Below, piece by piece: positions 1 through 8,549 of a DNA stretch of 17,000 nt. Below the pieces are notes generated by a model. The model was not told where the DNA came from and did no database searches. It saw nothing but the letters and a program-made list of their open reading frames with translations. The stretch is from Ichthyophonus hoferi (taxonomy: Eukaryota; Opisthokonta; Ichthyosporea; Ichthyophonida; Ichthyophonidae): contig NAOQ01000068.1 in assembly GCA_002751075.1 (NCBI GenBank), forward strand, positions 187,349 through 204,348, given 5' to 3'. The translations under genes and the position numbers were made by a program. Within the stretch, counting starts at the first letter, position 1. Every line of letters begins with the position of its first letter.

Positions 1-16
1 AATAGCAATCACTTAC

Positions 17-118
17 AAAGGCCGTACGTATACGGTTAAACTCTTCTTTCTCTGCGTCACTTGCATTATTCCCATAGGTTGGTATTTCCAATGCAGTACT
101 GTTGATCTGGTCGGCCAT
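17..118 (-). CDS. SAMHD1: SAMHD1-like exon, last in the window
   Basis: The acceptor is TTTCATTAG and the donor GTAAGT at 11-16. It is phase 0 at both ends and encodes 34 codons, from MADQINSTALEI to EEFNRIRTAF. It follows the LFKYV-like end of the previous exon. This part of the family is variable, so the call rests mainly on splice sites, phase and position. The leading Met is internal, not a start. The protein continues to the left of the window. Confidence 0.78.
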
Positions 119-3100
119 CTAATGAAAGGTGTATATTGATTGGTTAGCTATTTATATATAAGCCTGCTAGATCCATCTAACTAGTAATTGGTTATAAATT
201 CACCACACCAACCTCACTATATTCACTTTAGGGGCAATAAGTTTCACAACCGAGAGAAATATCCCTAAAACATATAATCATACCGCCCTAGATCCCATAT
301 TGTCAAAATTGATTAGACACACCACACTACTAATACTTAGAAATATAACTGAATATGAAATACATACATATAGGTTAAATATAGACAGCTATAATAAATA
401 CTAGATAAAGATTTATTAGTATATAGGCCTATGATAATTGCCTAATATATATGGAAAACCAATGGAGAGGAAGGGTTTTAAAATTCAACACTCACCTTGT
501 AGATATGACGCCGATGAATGTTCTCAATGATTTTCTGGGCTTTTTTTATCTCAACGGTCTATTGGTTCACAAGATTAATAAAAATATATAAACTGCAACG
601 GTATTGGCTGATATATATATATAGCAAAATAAAATGCAAAAGAGGGGGTGCGACATGGTAACACGTCATTGGCTACATATCATGCCTTACCTTAGCATCG
701 GACCAAGCAATCCGATTTAGTATGGTGTCATCTAGCATGAGATATAATTCGGGGATATTAATAGCATCTGAGGTATGAAGCACTTTATTGGATAGTATCA
801 TAGCATCTACTACCATATGCTCCAATGCCCTCGCTGATAAGAGAAAGGGTCAGTTATAGATAGCCATATATATCTTTGTTCCATATAGCAGCCAGACACG
901 CAAATAAATATATATATATATGTGTGTGTTATGTGTGTCTACCTCTCTAATCTCGTCTATTGTTGCGTTTAATATGCTGATTCCAGCAATTTGTGATGCA
1001 TATAGTATATAGTATACAGTATACAGTATATAGTATATAGTATATAGTATATAAGATACAGTTACATAGTATATAGTATCATAAACAAATCATCATAAAA
1101 TAAAAATGTATGCTCAATTAATTCATAAATAAACCAATCAAGTACTACCTATGTAAAAAGTTTTAATGCAATTAGTCATTGGTCCTATAAGATATTTAAT
1201 GACAATAAGCTTATATATATCCATATAACCCATTCATATTCTCCTCTTTAAGTTTAACAGTTGCACAATTATAAAATAAAATTGTCCAAATATAGAAAAA
1301 TAACATATGCCCATATTTGGCCTCAAATAGAAAAATATGACTGGCTGAAAAAGAACTAAAATATCAAGCTACAATTGGATGATTATCCGGGATAGATCAT
1401 TTGACAATAATAATAATAATAAAGTATAAAAAGTTATAGTTATTGGTCTAATAAAAATAAAATAAAATTTTATTAAATCAAAAAAGGGATTTGAATGGCT
1501 ATTTATCTTAAACCAATGGGAAGAGGGTAACCTGTCTGTAAGAAGAATGGAATGTGTATAGATTATAGAAAGGTAGAGAGAGAGAGGGAAAGAGAGGGAG
1601 AGAAAAAGAGAGGAACAGCACTAGCAACCCACAGAAAGACACAAAGGAGCATGATCAAGTACACCTTATATACAAAGTGGGCCTTACCTACCTGCTCTAT
1701 GTGTATATACCTGTCGATGCATTCTGAGCCGTGCATGGAACAACTCGTAGATAGAGTTGGCTTCGTCCATCTTAAAACAAATTTGATTATCAATAACACG
1801 GCTAAGTTCCATAAGCCTGTGTTGGTTATGTTGTATAGTAGAGGTGTAAGACTGTATTTAAGACCGTGCTATCTTTTATTAGCTTGTATGTGCACTATGC
1901 TATATATTATAAAATTATAAAATTACATTACCGCACGGGTTGTGTTGCAGAGGAAATGATTGATAACCACTAGTTGTGCTGAATAACTAAAATAGAATAA
2001 CAAGATATGTAATCATAGATATAATAATGTTGGGTGGGTGGGTTATTGTGTTATGTTATACTTTATTATATTATATCATATTGTATTGTGTTGTATTATA
2101 TTATATTATAGTATAGTATATTATGTTCTGCTATGTTATGTTATCATATAGTATAGTAGATTATGTTATGTTATATTATATTATAGTATAGTATATTATG
2201 TTCTGCTATGTTATGTTTTAATATAGTATAGTAGATTAGGTTATGTTATATTATATTATAGTATAGTATACTATGTTATGTTATGTTATGCAATATTATA
2301 TTATAGTATATTATATTGTTATAGTATATTATACTATATTATGTGATGTTATAATAAATTACATTGGATTACATGAGATTACAACACAGTACAATACATT
2401 AGACTGTCCAGTATAGAGAACCAACCATCTACACTTCTACATATAAATACCTAATACCACTACGGAATCCACTATCAATGAAGGTGTTGTAACTGTCTCT
2501 AGCAAGGTAGTCAAACTTGTCCACATCTACACTATTACGCTGTCATGGCAACAAGGAATAAACCTATTAGGACCTCCCTAGTTACACTAATATGATGTAG
2601 GCATGTTTGTGTGTGTCAATGTGTATTCATGTACATAATATGGTGTTCACTCATGATAATATGTATAATAAATGCACTATAATGTTAACAATGACATACT
2701 ATACATCATATCCTATACTTTATCATTTCCTATACTATATCAGAACATACACAATATAATATATCATACTATACCATATTACAATCTTTCGTATGATAAA
2801 TTCATTATTATATTAGTATAATATAATAACTTATGATACTGTTATCATACTATCATTTCTACTATTACTGTTCTGTTTTGGATTTTCCTGAAGTATTCTA
2901 TCCATTGTTATTTAAAAGATTACATACCACAGCTGGAATAAATTCTAATATCTAATAAGCGAGGAGGGAGAAGATAGTAAGAACATTAAATGATTGGTAT
3001 ATATAAGGTGTTACATCATACATTGGAATTCATATTGGTCAGATTAGGTTGGATATTACTATATAAGGTATAGTTATCCAATACCCTATTGGTCCAGATA

Positions 3101-3924
3101 AGATAAGAGAGGTAGTTATTGATAAATACGCTGATAATACTCAATAGACATACTCTTTCATTAATTAAAGCAGCACATTATTGGCCATGTGAGACTAATC
3201 TTAAGTATCGACAATAGTATAAATAAATAATCCAAAATATGTCAGTATCCTATTATGTGGGCACCAGTTTTAACAGGTTAAAATGTTTACTTCGCATTAT
3301 GAGGGGAAATTAAATAAATGAACTTAAATATATATTGTATAAGATATTGTATGATCTATCTATAGACTAAAACAAATATTAAATTAAACATAAACAAGTG
3401 AATAAGCCTATACCAACTGGATAAATATATACATGGCAATATATATATTAAAACGTATGATCTGAATCTAAGAAAATATACCCAATAACAATAAAGGAAT
3501 ACATTTACATATATACGATCGCATTATCCATTACCATACCTACTCTCATACATACATACACATATCCACATACCCTCACATACGCCCAAGCATTGTGTAG
3601 GAGAGAAGAAAGAAGGAGGCCCGCCATAAACCCACAATCAACGTCACCTGGTTGGCCACTATATCAAACATCCACAGACGAGACTGGGCTCGAGGGTCTC
3701 CCGGGGCCATAAGGCTAGGATCTCCCCGGATTAATGCACGGATAAACCTGAGGAAAGGATAAATGGGTTGGGCTGCTTGTTAGTGTATATCTATGTATAT
3801 ATATATACATTTATTATCTTATTGATTTCTTTATGGGCTTACATATAATATAGTATATGGAAATTTGATTTAGTATCGGTTATAAATTAAAAATAAAATA
3901 AACCCAAAACCAGTATATACAGTG

Positions 3925-3962
<38 letters not shown>

Positions 3963-6900
3963 TATGTCAAAAGTACACAAGAACATTAGCAGACCAAGGA
4001 AGGGTATGCCAATATAGGTAAAATAGGTATATAGGTATATAGAGTGACTTACTCAGCATCATCTGGTAGCAGTTTCTGGGCTAGACAGTCACCATCCACA
4101 TCCTCCTGCAACATATAGTCAAACATCATCACTGAGGCATCCTCATGTTTAAGCTTATAGCGAGCATCGGATGGGTCACTGTGTGAAAGAGAAAGAAGAG
4201 GGGGAGGGAGAAGGGAAAGAAGTGAGAGGTGAGGGATGTGATGGCGGAAAGAAAGGGAAAGAGAAACAATAAAAAGAAATGTGTTATTACTTGTGAAGAT
4301 TGGCTATGAATAAAGGTAAAGTAAAGATATGATAGGTCCAGAGGTATAACCTTAAAATATTAAATGATTAAAAGCTTTCCTACATACACAAAGAACACAT
4401 AAATGCATGTACACTATGGACTTTACACTTGGAGCATCACTCCGTCCCCTCCTTCTCTCTTCCTTTTTCTACTTCTTTCTCAATTAGCTTGAATATGTTC
4501 AATGCTGTAATATATATATCTCTTTAATGCATTCCATTATAATCCTAGAGCCACATTAACCTTTTTGGGTCATGCATGAGATGGGTAACCAATAGGTAGC
4601 AAAGAAAGGTAATCTTAGACCAATGACTTCAGATAGATAACTAGATAGAATATTAACATTAAAATCATATAGAGGTATATGTGATGGGAATTCAGATAAT
4701 TAATATAATTAACAGTAGCTAATGGCCTGTAGATATAGTTACAGCGGGGTTACTCACAAGATCTCTTTAATAAACAGGTTTTCAAACACGTGGCTGAAAG
4801 GTCCATGCCCTGAAAAGAGATGCGTGATTGGTAAATATACAAATGGAATGGTGTAATAGTAATGCTTCATTGGTTGTATATATATATCATTCAAATCAGA
4901 GATGAAATAAATATGACTAACGTGGGTAAACAATATTAATTAAAATTAAATAACCATAGAAGAAGAACAATAAATTAGATTGAATAAAACACGCAATGGA
5001 AAATAAGAATATGAATTACTCTATAAAGATTGGTAGAGATTAGGTAAACTTGTATATATAGATAGATATTATATATATAAACAGATACAGATGTAATATA
5101 GATATAGATAGATATAATAAAATATAAATAGATGTATCTAATATATATATAGATTTAATATAGACTGACAATCACAATCGGGCTAGTATGTATTGATAGG
5201 GATAATTAAATCAAAATGATAAAACACAAAACAGTACTTACCGATATCATGCAATAAACCAGCTATGCCTACTATTTCTTTATCCCGATAGGTCATTACT
5301 AGGTCATCTTTAGCGCAGTGATTATGACGTAGGATATCCATCCACTTACGGGCCAGATGGTAGGTGCCTAGGACCATTAGAATGTTAGAAAACTGTCCTA
5401 TATATAGCAATTTATGATGAAACTTTACTAATATAAATTAAAATTATTGTAAAAGGGGTGACCGGTGGGCATTGCAAAGCATTGGCATATGGTTGACATA
5501 CGAATGTGATACTATAGAGGAATCTATATATATAGCCAATCCAAAGGCTAATTCTAGAAATCGAATAAAAGTATATATAAAAGAATGTCAGTTTAGGTTT
5601 TACATAATTTAATGTCGTCTGTTAAAATGGTTAATATATATATATATATAACGTCAGAAATCATTAATTACTCTACAAATAATAATTATTATTAATCTCT
5701 ACTAAATAATCCTGATTGATATAGGTTAAAAAATTAATAATAATAGATAAATACAATGTCGCAATTTACATATTATTCTGTGAACAATACGGATTATACG
5801 TGTACGTATAGTAAATAAACCTAATTGGGGAACTGATTAATTATAATTAATGTGATAGGAAAACTGACATTGCAAGTATTTTCTATTAGGTATGAGTGTT
5901 CAACTTTCATTATGTCACTTCATTGGGAAGATTATATAATATAAAACAATCACTAAGCATAATAGGATATTAAAAAAAATTAAAATTTTAACTAAGTGTC
6001 TACGCATAGAAAGAAAAACAAATATGTTGTTGCTAAACAACAGTAATGGCAATCAAACTTTAATATATGGCAATGTAATTATTTGAAATGTGATGCAATT
6101 TCCATACCAATGGGTTTGCCCATAATATACTATCATACCCCTTCCACTAGTAACCACGCAGAATAACCATCACTTAGTAAAGGCTATGTATGTTATCATA
6201 CATATGCATACACTTTATAAAAGAAAACATAATATAAGAAGAAATAAAACATATAAAAGGGCCTGTGTAACACATTCCATTACTTAATAGTTAAAAGAGG
6301 AAGAGGGGGAGAGGGAAAGAGAGGGAACAGAGACTATGCGAGATGCAGGCTAGCAAAAACAAATATACATGAGGCGTAGTGACAGGGAAGGATTACCTAT
6401 AGAGTGCTCAAACCTGGTATGAGTAGCCCCTGCATGGATACTAAGAATTAGTATTTATTAATATCCACATATTGCACAAATACATGTATTGCGATATTTA
6501 TTAACATTTATTGGTATATATATTATACTAATCCAACTTTTGTTTATATATACTTTTATCACACAAATGTACACATACATATACATATACAATCGCATGC
6601 ATACCAGGATATACGTAGTGTGTTACTCCGAGCTGTCTTAAATTACGAAGACGTTGGAAGGTAGGGGTGTTGATAAATTGGCAGGCTAGGGGAGAGAGCT
6701 GTATGCTACCATGAACATTATCCATGATACGTTTGATTGGAAACTCATGGTAATGGTCCTTAACTGAATCTAGAGAAAAGGTAAAAATCCGTTGTAATAA
6801 TGACCAATATAAAAGGGAATATAAGGAAAAAAGAAAAAATACAAACCTATCTAAATATAAACATGCACAGGTATATAGACGTGTGGACATAAAAATAGCT

Positions 6901-7375
6901 AAGTATGCTTATTCATATTAAATTATTAAATTCTTTAGCTATACATGCCTCTAATTATACATGCCCCTAAATGTGTCGGATAGCATACAAACTAATAAGA
7001 AAGGATATATATATATATATATATTAAAGCCTGTGTACATGATAAACGATAAATCCATACTGAAAAGATCCCGTTAAAATGCAAGTTATCACACCCATAC
7101 GTAATTTAAAAAATATTAGAACGCATATAAACACACCAAAAAAAAAAAAAAAACTACAAAACATCCACAAAATCATACTTATGTCGAGGTACACACTAAA
7201 AAAATTCAAGTCCTGGGACAACCTTAAAAAGAAAAGAATAAAAGACAAAGCATAACATAGTGGTTTCTGTTAAAGAGATTAATAACTCTGCGCCTAGGTC
7301 GTGTAGAGTATATCTAATACTGGCCTTTATAAACATTGGTTTTAGTGGCTTAATATTACCTACAACTTCCGTCAT
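17..7375 (-). CDS. SAMHD1: SAMHD1-like HD-domain dNTP triphosphohydrolase, multi-exon, 3' end outside the window
   Basis: Family role: SAMHD1 enzymes hydrolyse dNTPs to deoxynucleosides and triphosphate and so limit the dNTP pool. Eleven minus-strand exons (6605-6769, 6397-6429, 5242-5367, 4758-4809, 4053-4178, 3648-3747, 2451-2539, 1692-1816, 691-833, 496-549, 17-118) plus a candidate first exon (7360-7375) join without a phase conflict into 377 codons. All introns are GT..AG. Visible motifs: RFEHSIG (His69, like human His167), GLLHDIGHGPFSH (His111/Asp112, like His206/Asp207), KHEDASVMMF, DVDKFDYLARD (Asp213, like Asp311) and MHRQVYTHR (Tyr273, like Tyr374). All metal ligands and most substrate-pocket residues are kept. 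The positions matching human Asp137 and Asn119 of the allosteric sites are Asn39 and Met21. No SAM domain is visible before the HD domain. Human SAMHD1 has 626 residues; the C-terminal lobe should lie left of base 1. Family assignment is firm; orthology to animal SAMHD1 is inferred. Confidence 0.93.
496..549 (-). CDS. SAMHD1: SAMHD1-like 54-nt exon, KKAQKIIENIHRRHIYK
   Basis: The exon lies between a GTTGAG acceptor and a GTGAGT donor and is phase 0 at both ends (18 codons). It matches human LKDAREILKQIEYRNLFK. The acceptor is weaker than the others; a second AG within the following A-run would put the frame out, so 549 was chosen as the 5' boundary. The next intron (119-495, 377 bp) shows AT-rich sequence only. 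Confidence 0.85.
691..833 (-). CDS. SAMHD1: SAMHD1-like exon, helical segment after the active site
   Basis: The acceptor is CTCTTATCAG and the donor GTAAGG. It encodes about residues 278-325, from ARALEHMVVDAMIL to LMLDDTILNRIAWSDAK. This matches human NIIDTMITDAFLKAD and MEAYTKLTDNIFLEIL. The next intron is short (550-690, 141 bp) and holds only AT-rich sequence. Confidence 0.9.
1001..1053. repeat. 7-bp minisatellite (TATAGTA units)
   Basis: About seven copies of TATAGTA with TACAGTA variants lie in tandem inside an intron of the SAMHD1-like gene. A partial echo follows at about 1064-1080. Confidence 0.85.
1571..1614. repeat. GA-rich polypurine tract (intronic)
   Basis: This is an almost pure A/G stretch on the plus strand, so the SAMHD1-like pre-mRNA carries a C/U tract here, about 78 nt after the exon ending at 1692. 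Such tracts can bind polypyrimidine-tract proteins; that role is inference. Confidence 0.7.
1692..1816 (-). CDS. SAMHD1: SAMHD1-like exon, RLMELSRV to MHRQVYTHRA
   Basis: The acceptor is CAACACAG and the donor GTAGGT. It encodes about residues 236-277: RLMELSRVIDNQICFK, then YELFHARLRMHRQVYTHRA. These match human RFIKFARV and LYDMFHTR..LHRRAYQH. Arg265, His269, Arg270, Tyr273 and His275 match Arg366, His370, Arg371, Tyr374 and His376. Gln375 of the human enzyme is Thr274 here. The next intron (834-1691, 858 bp) holds a polypurine tract (1571-1614) and a 7-bp minisatellite (1001-1053). Confidence 0.92.
2075..2290. repeat. 75-bp tandem repeat, about 2.5-3 copies
   Basis: The marker GTTCTGCTATGTTATG recurs at about 2125 and 2200, and a diverged third copy lies at about 2275, a period of 75 bp. 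The unit is itself built of TTATA, GTATA and TTATG blocks. It lies inside an intron. Confidence 0.8.
2451..2539 (-). CDS. SAMHD1: SAMHD1-like exon with third metal ligand (DVDKFDYLARD)
   Basis: The acceptor is CCATGACAG. The donor is AG|GTATTT, chosen because it alone gives the phase the next exon needs. It encodes RNSVDVDKFDYLARD and then NTFIDSGFRSGI. Asp213, Lys214, Tyr217 and Asp221 match human Asp311, Lys312, Tyr315 and Asp319. The following intron (1817-2450, 634 bp) contains the 75-bp tandem repeat at about 2075-2290. Confidence 0.92.
3648..3747 (-). CDS. SAMHD1: SAMHD1-like exon, FIRALIRGDP to DIVANQ
   Basis: The acceptor is CTTTCCTCAG and the donor GTGACG. It encodes about residues 173-206 and ends FDIVANQ at a codon boundary, matching human YEIVSNK just before the third metal-ligand motif. 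The stretch is clearly richer in G+C than its flanks, as for the other exons. The next intron (2540-3647, 1108 bp, the longest) holds a short purine tract near 3600-3620 and otherwise AT-rich DNA. Confidence 0.9.
3928..3959. repeat. (AT)n microsatellite
   Basis: An uninterrupted AT run of about 15 units lies in the intron after the KHEDASVMMF exon. Confidence 0.9.
4053..4178 (-). CDS. SAMHD1: SAMHD1-like exon, KHEDASVMMF segment
   Basis: The acceptor is CTTTCACACAG, at the end of an unusually long polypyrimidine tract on the transcribed strand, and the donor is GTAAGT. It encodes about residues 131-172. KHEDASVMMFDYML matches human THEQGSVMMFEHLI; His142 and Glu143 match His233 and Glu234, of which the histidine is an active-site residue. 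The intron that follows (3748-4052, 305 bp) holds an (AT)n run at 3928-3959. Confidence 0.92.
4182..4265. repeat. Polypurine tract forming an extended acceptor pyrimidine tract
   Basis: The plus strand is nearly all A/G for about 80 bases directly next to the exon starting at 4178. On the transcribed strand this is a very long C/U tract before the acceptor. A plus-strand pyrimidine stretch at about 4440-4482 in the same intron is partly complementary to it. Confidence 0.7.
4758..4809 (-). CDS. SAMHD1: SAMHD1-like 52-nt exon, HGPFSH segment
   Basis: The acceptor is TCTTTTCAG and the donor GTGAGT. It encodes HGPFSHVFENLFIKEI between split codons (Gly in, Phe out). His115 and His120 match human His210 and His215 of the active site. 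The following intron (4179-4757, 579 bp) carries a pyrimidine-rich stretch on the plus strand at about 4440-4482 and a purine-rich stretch at about 4182-4265, which are partly complementary. Confidence 0.93.
5242..5367 (-). CDS. SAMHD1: SAMHD1-like exon carrying the HD motif
   Basis: The acceptor is GTCCTAG and the donor GTAAGT. It encodes about residues 72-113, beginning TYHLARKWMDIL and ending IAGLLHDI. His111-Asp112 is the HD pair that holds the catalytic metal. The segment after TYHLARKW, up to DKEIVGIAG, varies among relatives, as expected for the helix before the HD motif. The next intron (4810-5241, 432 bp) is AT-rich with GATA/TATA-type simple sequence at 5050-5160 and shows nothing else. 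Confidence 0.93.
6293..6332. repeat. Polypurine tract after the microexon
   Basis: This A/G-rich stretch reads as a C/U tract in the pre-mRNA, starting about 65 nt after the 33-nt microexon. Microexons often need nearby splice enhancers; that link is inference. Confidence 0.6.
6397..6429 (-). CDS. SAMHD1: SAMHD1-like 33-nt microexon with first metal-binding His
   Basis: The exon runs from a GCAG acceptor to a GTAATC donor and encodes ATHTRFEHSI with split Gly codons on both sides. This matches human GASHNRFEHSLG; His69 is the first metal ligand of the HD site. Both phases fit the neighbouring exons. The upstream intron is 175 bp. The downstream intron (5368-6396, 1029 bp) holds a polypurine tract near 6293-6332 and TA runs near 5637-5650, and no other exon that I can see. 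Confidence 0.92.
   Translation of the reverse strand, partial: GLLIPGLSTL
6605..6769 (-). CDS. SAMHD1: SAMHD1-like exon: start of HD domain and allosteric-site segment
   Basis: Starts after a pyrimidine-rich acceptor (TTTTCTCTAG) and ends at a GTATGC donor. It encodes about residues 6-60, including KRIMDNVHGSIQLSPL and NTPTFQRLRNLRQLG, which match the human segments beginning KVINDPIHG and DTPQFQRLR. Gln44, Arg45, Arg47 and Gln51 line up with human Gln142, Arg143, Arg145 and Gln149. Asp137 is replaced by Asn39 and Asn119 by Met21. The exon ends with VYP plus one base of a Gly codon. Confidence 0.92.
7360..7375 (-). CDS. SAMHD1: Candidate first coding exon of the SAMHD1-like gene
   Basis: An ATG at 7375 in a good context (ACC before, G at the second codon's third base) reads MTEVV plus one base, then a GTAATA donor. 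The leftover G joins the AT of the next exon to give Asp, so the phase fits. The intron would be 590 bp (6770-7359); it has a poly-A/T run at 7138-7153, TA repeats near 7007-7024 and no other clear exon. Alternatives are seen. The same ATG stays open unspliced for 59 codons, to 7196. A 44-nt segment at 7179-7222 with a strong polypyrimidine acceptor could be another exon that also feeds phase 1 into the next exon. The start is therefore unsettled. Confidence 0.35.
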
Positions 7376-7679
7376 GGTTTGTGTTTCAAAGGCCTATATT
7401 TTAAATACTATTCCATTTACCAATCTAGACTATATATATGCAATGTATATCCTTCCTGTGTTATTATATAAATATGTAGCAATTATCTAGTAGTCAGAAT
7501 ACAAGCCTGATTGGTCTATGTGCTTTTATTGGCTGCATAAAGCATTTTAAAAATGTTTTTATTGATTCACTTAATAGCTAATTGGCTCAAAAAAGCATGT
7601 CTATTAACTATTATTGACTTTTTAAAAAAAAATTTGTATACAATTAATAATGTTTAAATGATAAAATGTAATTAATTTT

Positions 7680-7770
7680 TTATAAGAAGGATATATGCAT
7701 ATATATATATATATATATATGTATATATTTATATATGTATATATTTATATAAAATATTAGCATATATTTA
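7680..7770. repeat. TA-rich simple repeat with TATATATTTATATATG units
   Basis: A TA run (about 7698-7721) is followed by two copies of a GTATATATTTATATA-type unit. It lies between the two divergent gene starts. Confidence 0.75.
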
Positions 7771-8065
7771 TTTTTATTGGGTCACTTTTGATTGAATTTC
7801 TACCCGAGTCGACATTTTATATATAAATTAATATTATAGTATGACCTATAAACTTATGACATTATAATTGAACTTAATTAATCCAACCCGTATATAATAA
7901 CACATATATTTAAGATTAGTTGAATTAGCTATTTCAGACAATATATATTACATAAGGAGCTGTTTTATTCAGACAACCTTACCATTTGTTGTGATTGCTG
8001 GAAAAACATACCACACAATCTAAATTACGATCGTATTTTAATTACGTGCGGGAAATGCTTTTGAA

Positions 8066-8290
8066 TTGACCAATGCAAATAGCTCTATTGGCTCTTGGAA
8101 ATCTAATTTGTCTAGCTACAATTACATAACATCTTTATCTATCGATTAACACCCACGTGTCTAAACATAAGATAGATCTTAGATAATCACACTAATGATT
8201 ACCTACTTTAATTAAAACCATCCGATTCTAGCAGCGCTAGTACTACGTTTTTATCCCGACCAATAATCATTAGTCTCTATTAAATAAACC
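8066..8290 (+). promoter_or_regulatory. Candidate promoter with CCAAT, octamer and E-box sites
   Basis: Seen in order: CCAAT (8070-8074) overlapping an octamer ATGCAAAT (8073-8080), an inverted CCAAT (8087-8091), an E-box CACGTG (8154-8159), CCAAT (8260-8264) and an AT-rich ATTAAATAAA (about 8278-8287) just before the ATG at 8304. It lies between divergent ORFs, so it could serve either or both. Single motifs are weak evidence in AT-rich DNA; the cluster is the argument. The rest of the gap (7376-8065) shows only AT-rich DNA and the TA repeat. Confidence 0.3.
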
Positions 8291-8303
8291 ACAAAACAAA
8301 ACT

Positions 8304-8549
8304 ATGTCTAGCAAACAAACAGAGAATATACTAGGGAACATACAAAAACACAGTGTACATTTTATTTACCCACATAATATCACTAAAACTGGTGGGGCAT
8401 CACTATTTATTGATGCCGATCTTCAGAAAAGATTAAGAATAGGGTTGACTCTACTTAGTCATACAGACATTTCACTCACATTCGATATGCAATCAGGAGT
8501 AATAAAAGTTAATATTAGAAGAAGATCGAGTACGAGTAGAAATAGATAA
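8304..8549 (+). CDS. Small unrecognised ORF, 81 aa
   Basis: The ORF begins MSSKQTENILGNIQKHS and ends with a basic tail rich in Arg and Ser (RRRSSTSRNR). Its middle reads TKTGGASLFIDADLQKRLRI and then a segment of alternating hydrophobic residues (ISLTFDMQSGVIKVNI) that could form beta strands. I see no signal peptide or membrane segment and recognise no family. Points in favour: an ATG with A at -3 (AAAACTATG), mixed residue composition unlike the low-complexity ORFs nearby, and the promoter-like cluster before it. Points against: small size, no homology I can name, and no clear poly(A) signal directly after it. It could also be one exon of a longer gene. Confidence 0.4.
   Translation: MSSKQTENILGNIQKHSVHFIYPHNITKTGGASLFIDADLQKRLRIGLTLLSHTDISLTFDMQSGVIKVNIRRRSSTSRNR

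Noticed and set aside
1563-1799. Minus-strand ORF of 78 aa
   Set aside because: It overlaps the real exon in the wrong frame; the true frame gives ELFHARLRMHRQVYTHR and continues the conserved protein.
1552-1920. Plus-strand ORF of 122 aa
   Set aside because: It runs over a GA-rich tract and is antisense to a confirmed SAMHD1-like exon (1692-1816); low-complexity N-terminus.
7024-7248. Minus-strand ORF of 74 aa, hydrophobic
   Set aside because: Its residues come from poly-A/T and TA runs; the only part kept in mind is the weak 44-nt exon alternative at 7179-7222.
7260-7490. Plus-strand ORF of 76 aa
   Set aside because: No motif, no promoter or splice support, and it lies antisense to the candidate first exon of the SAMHD1-like gene.
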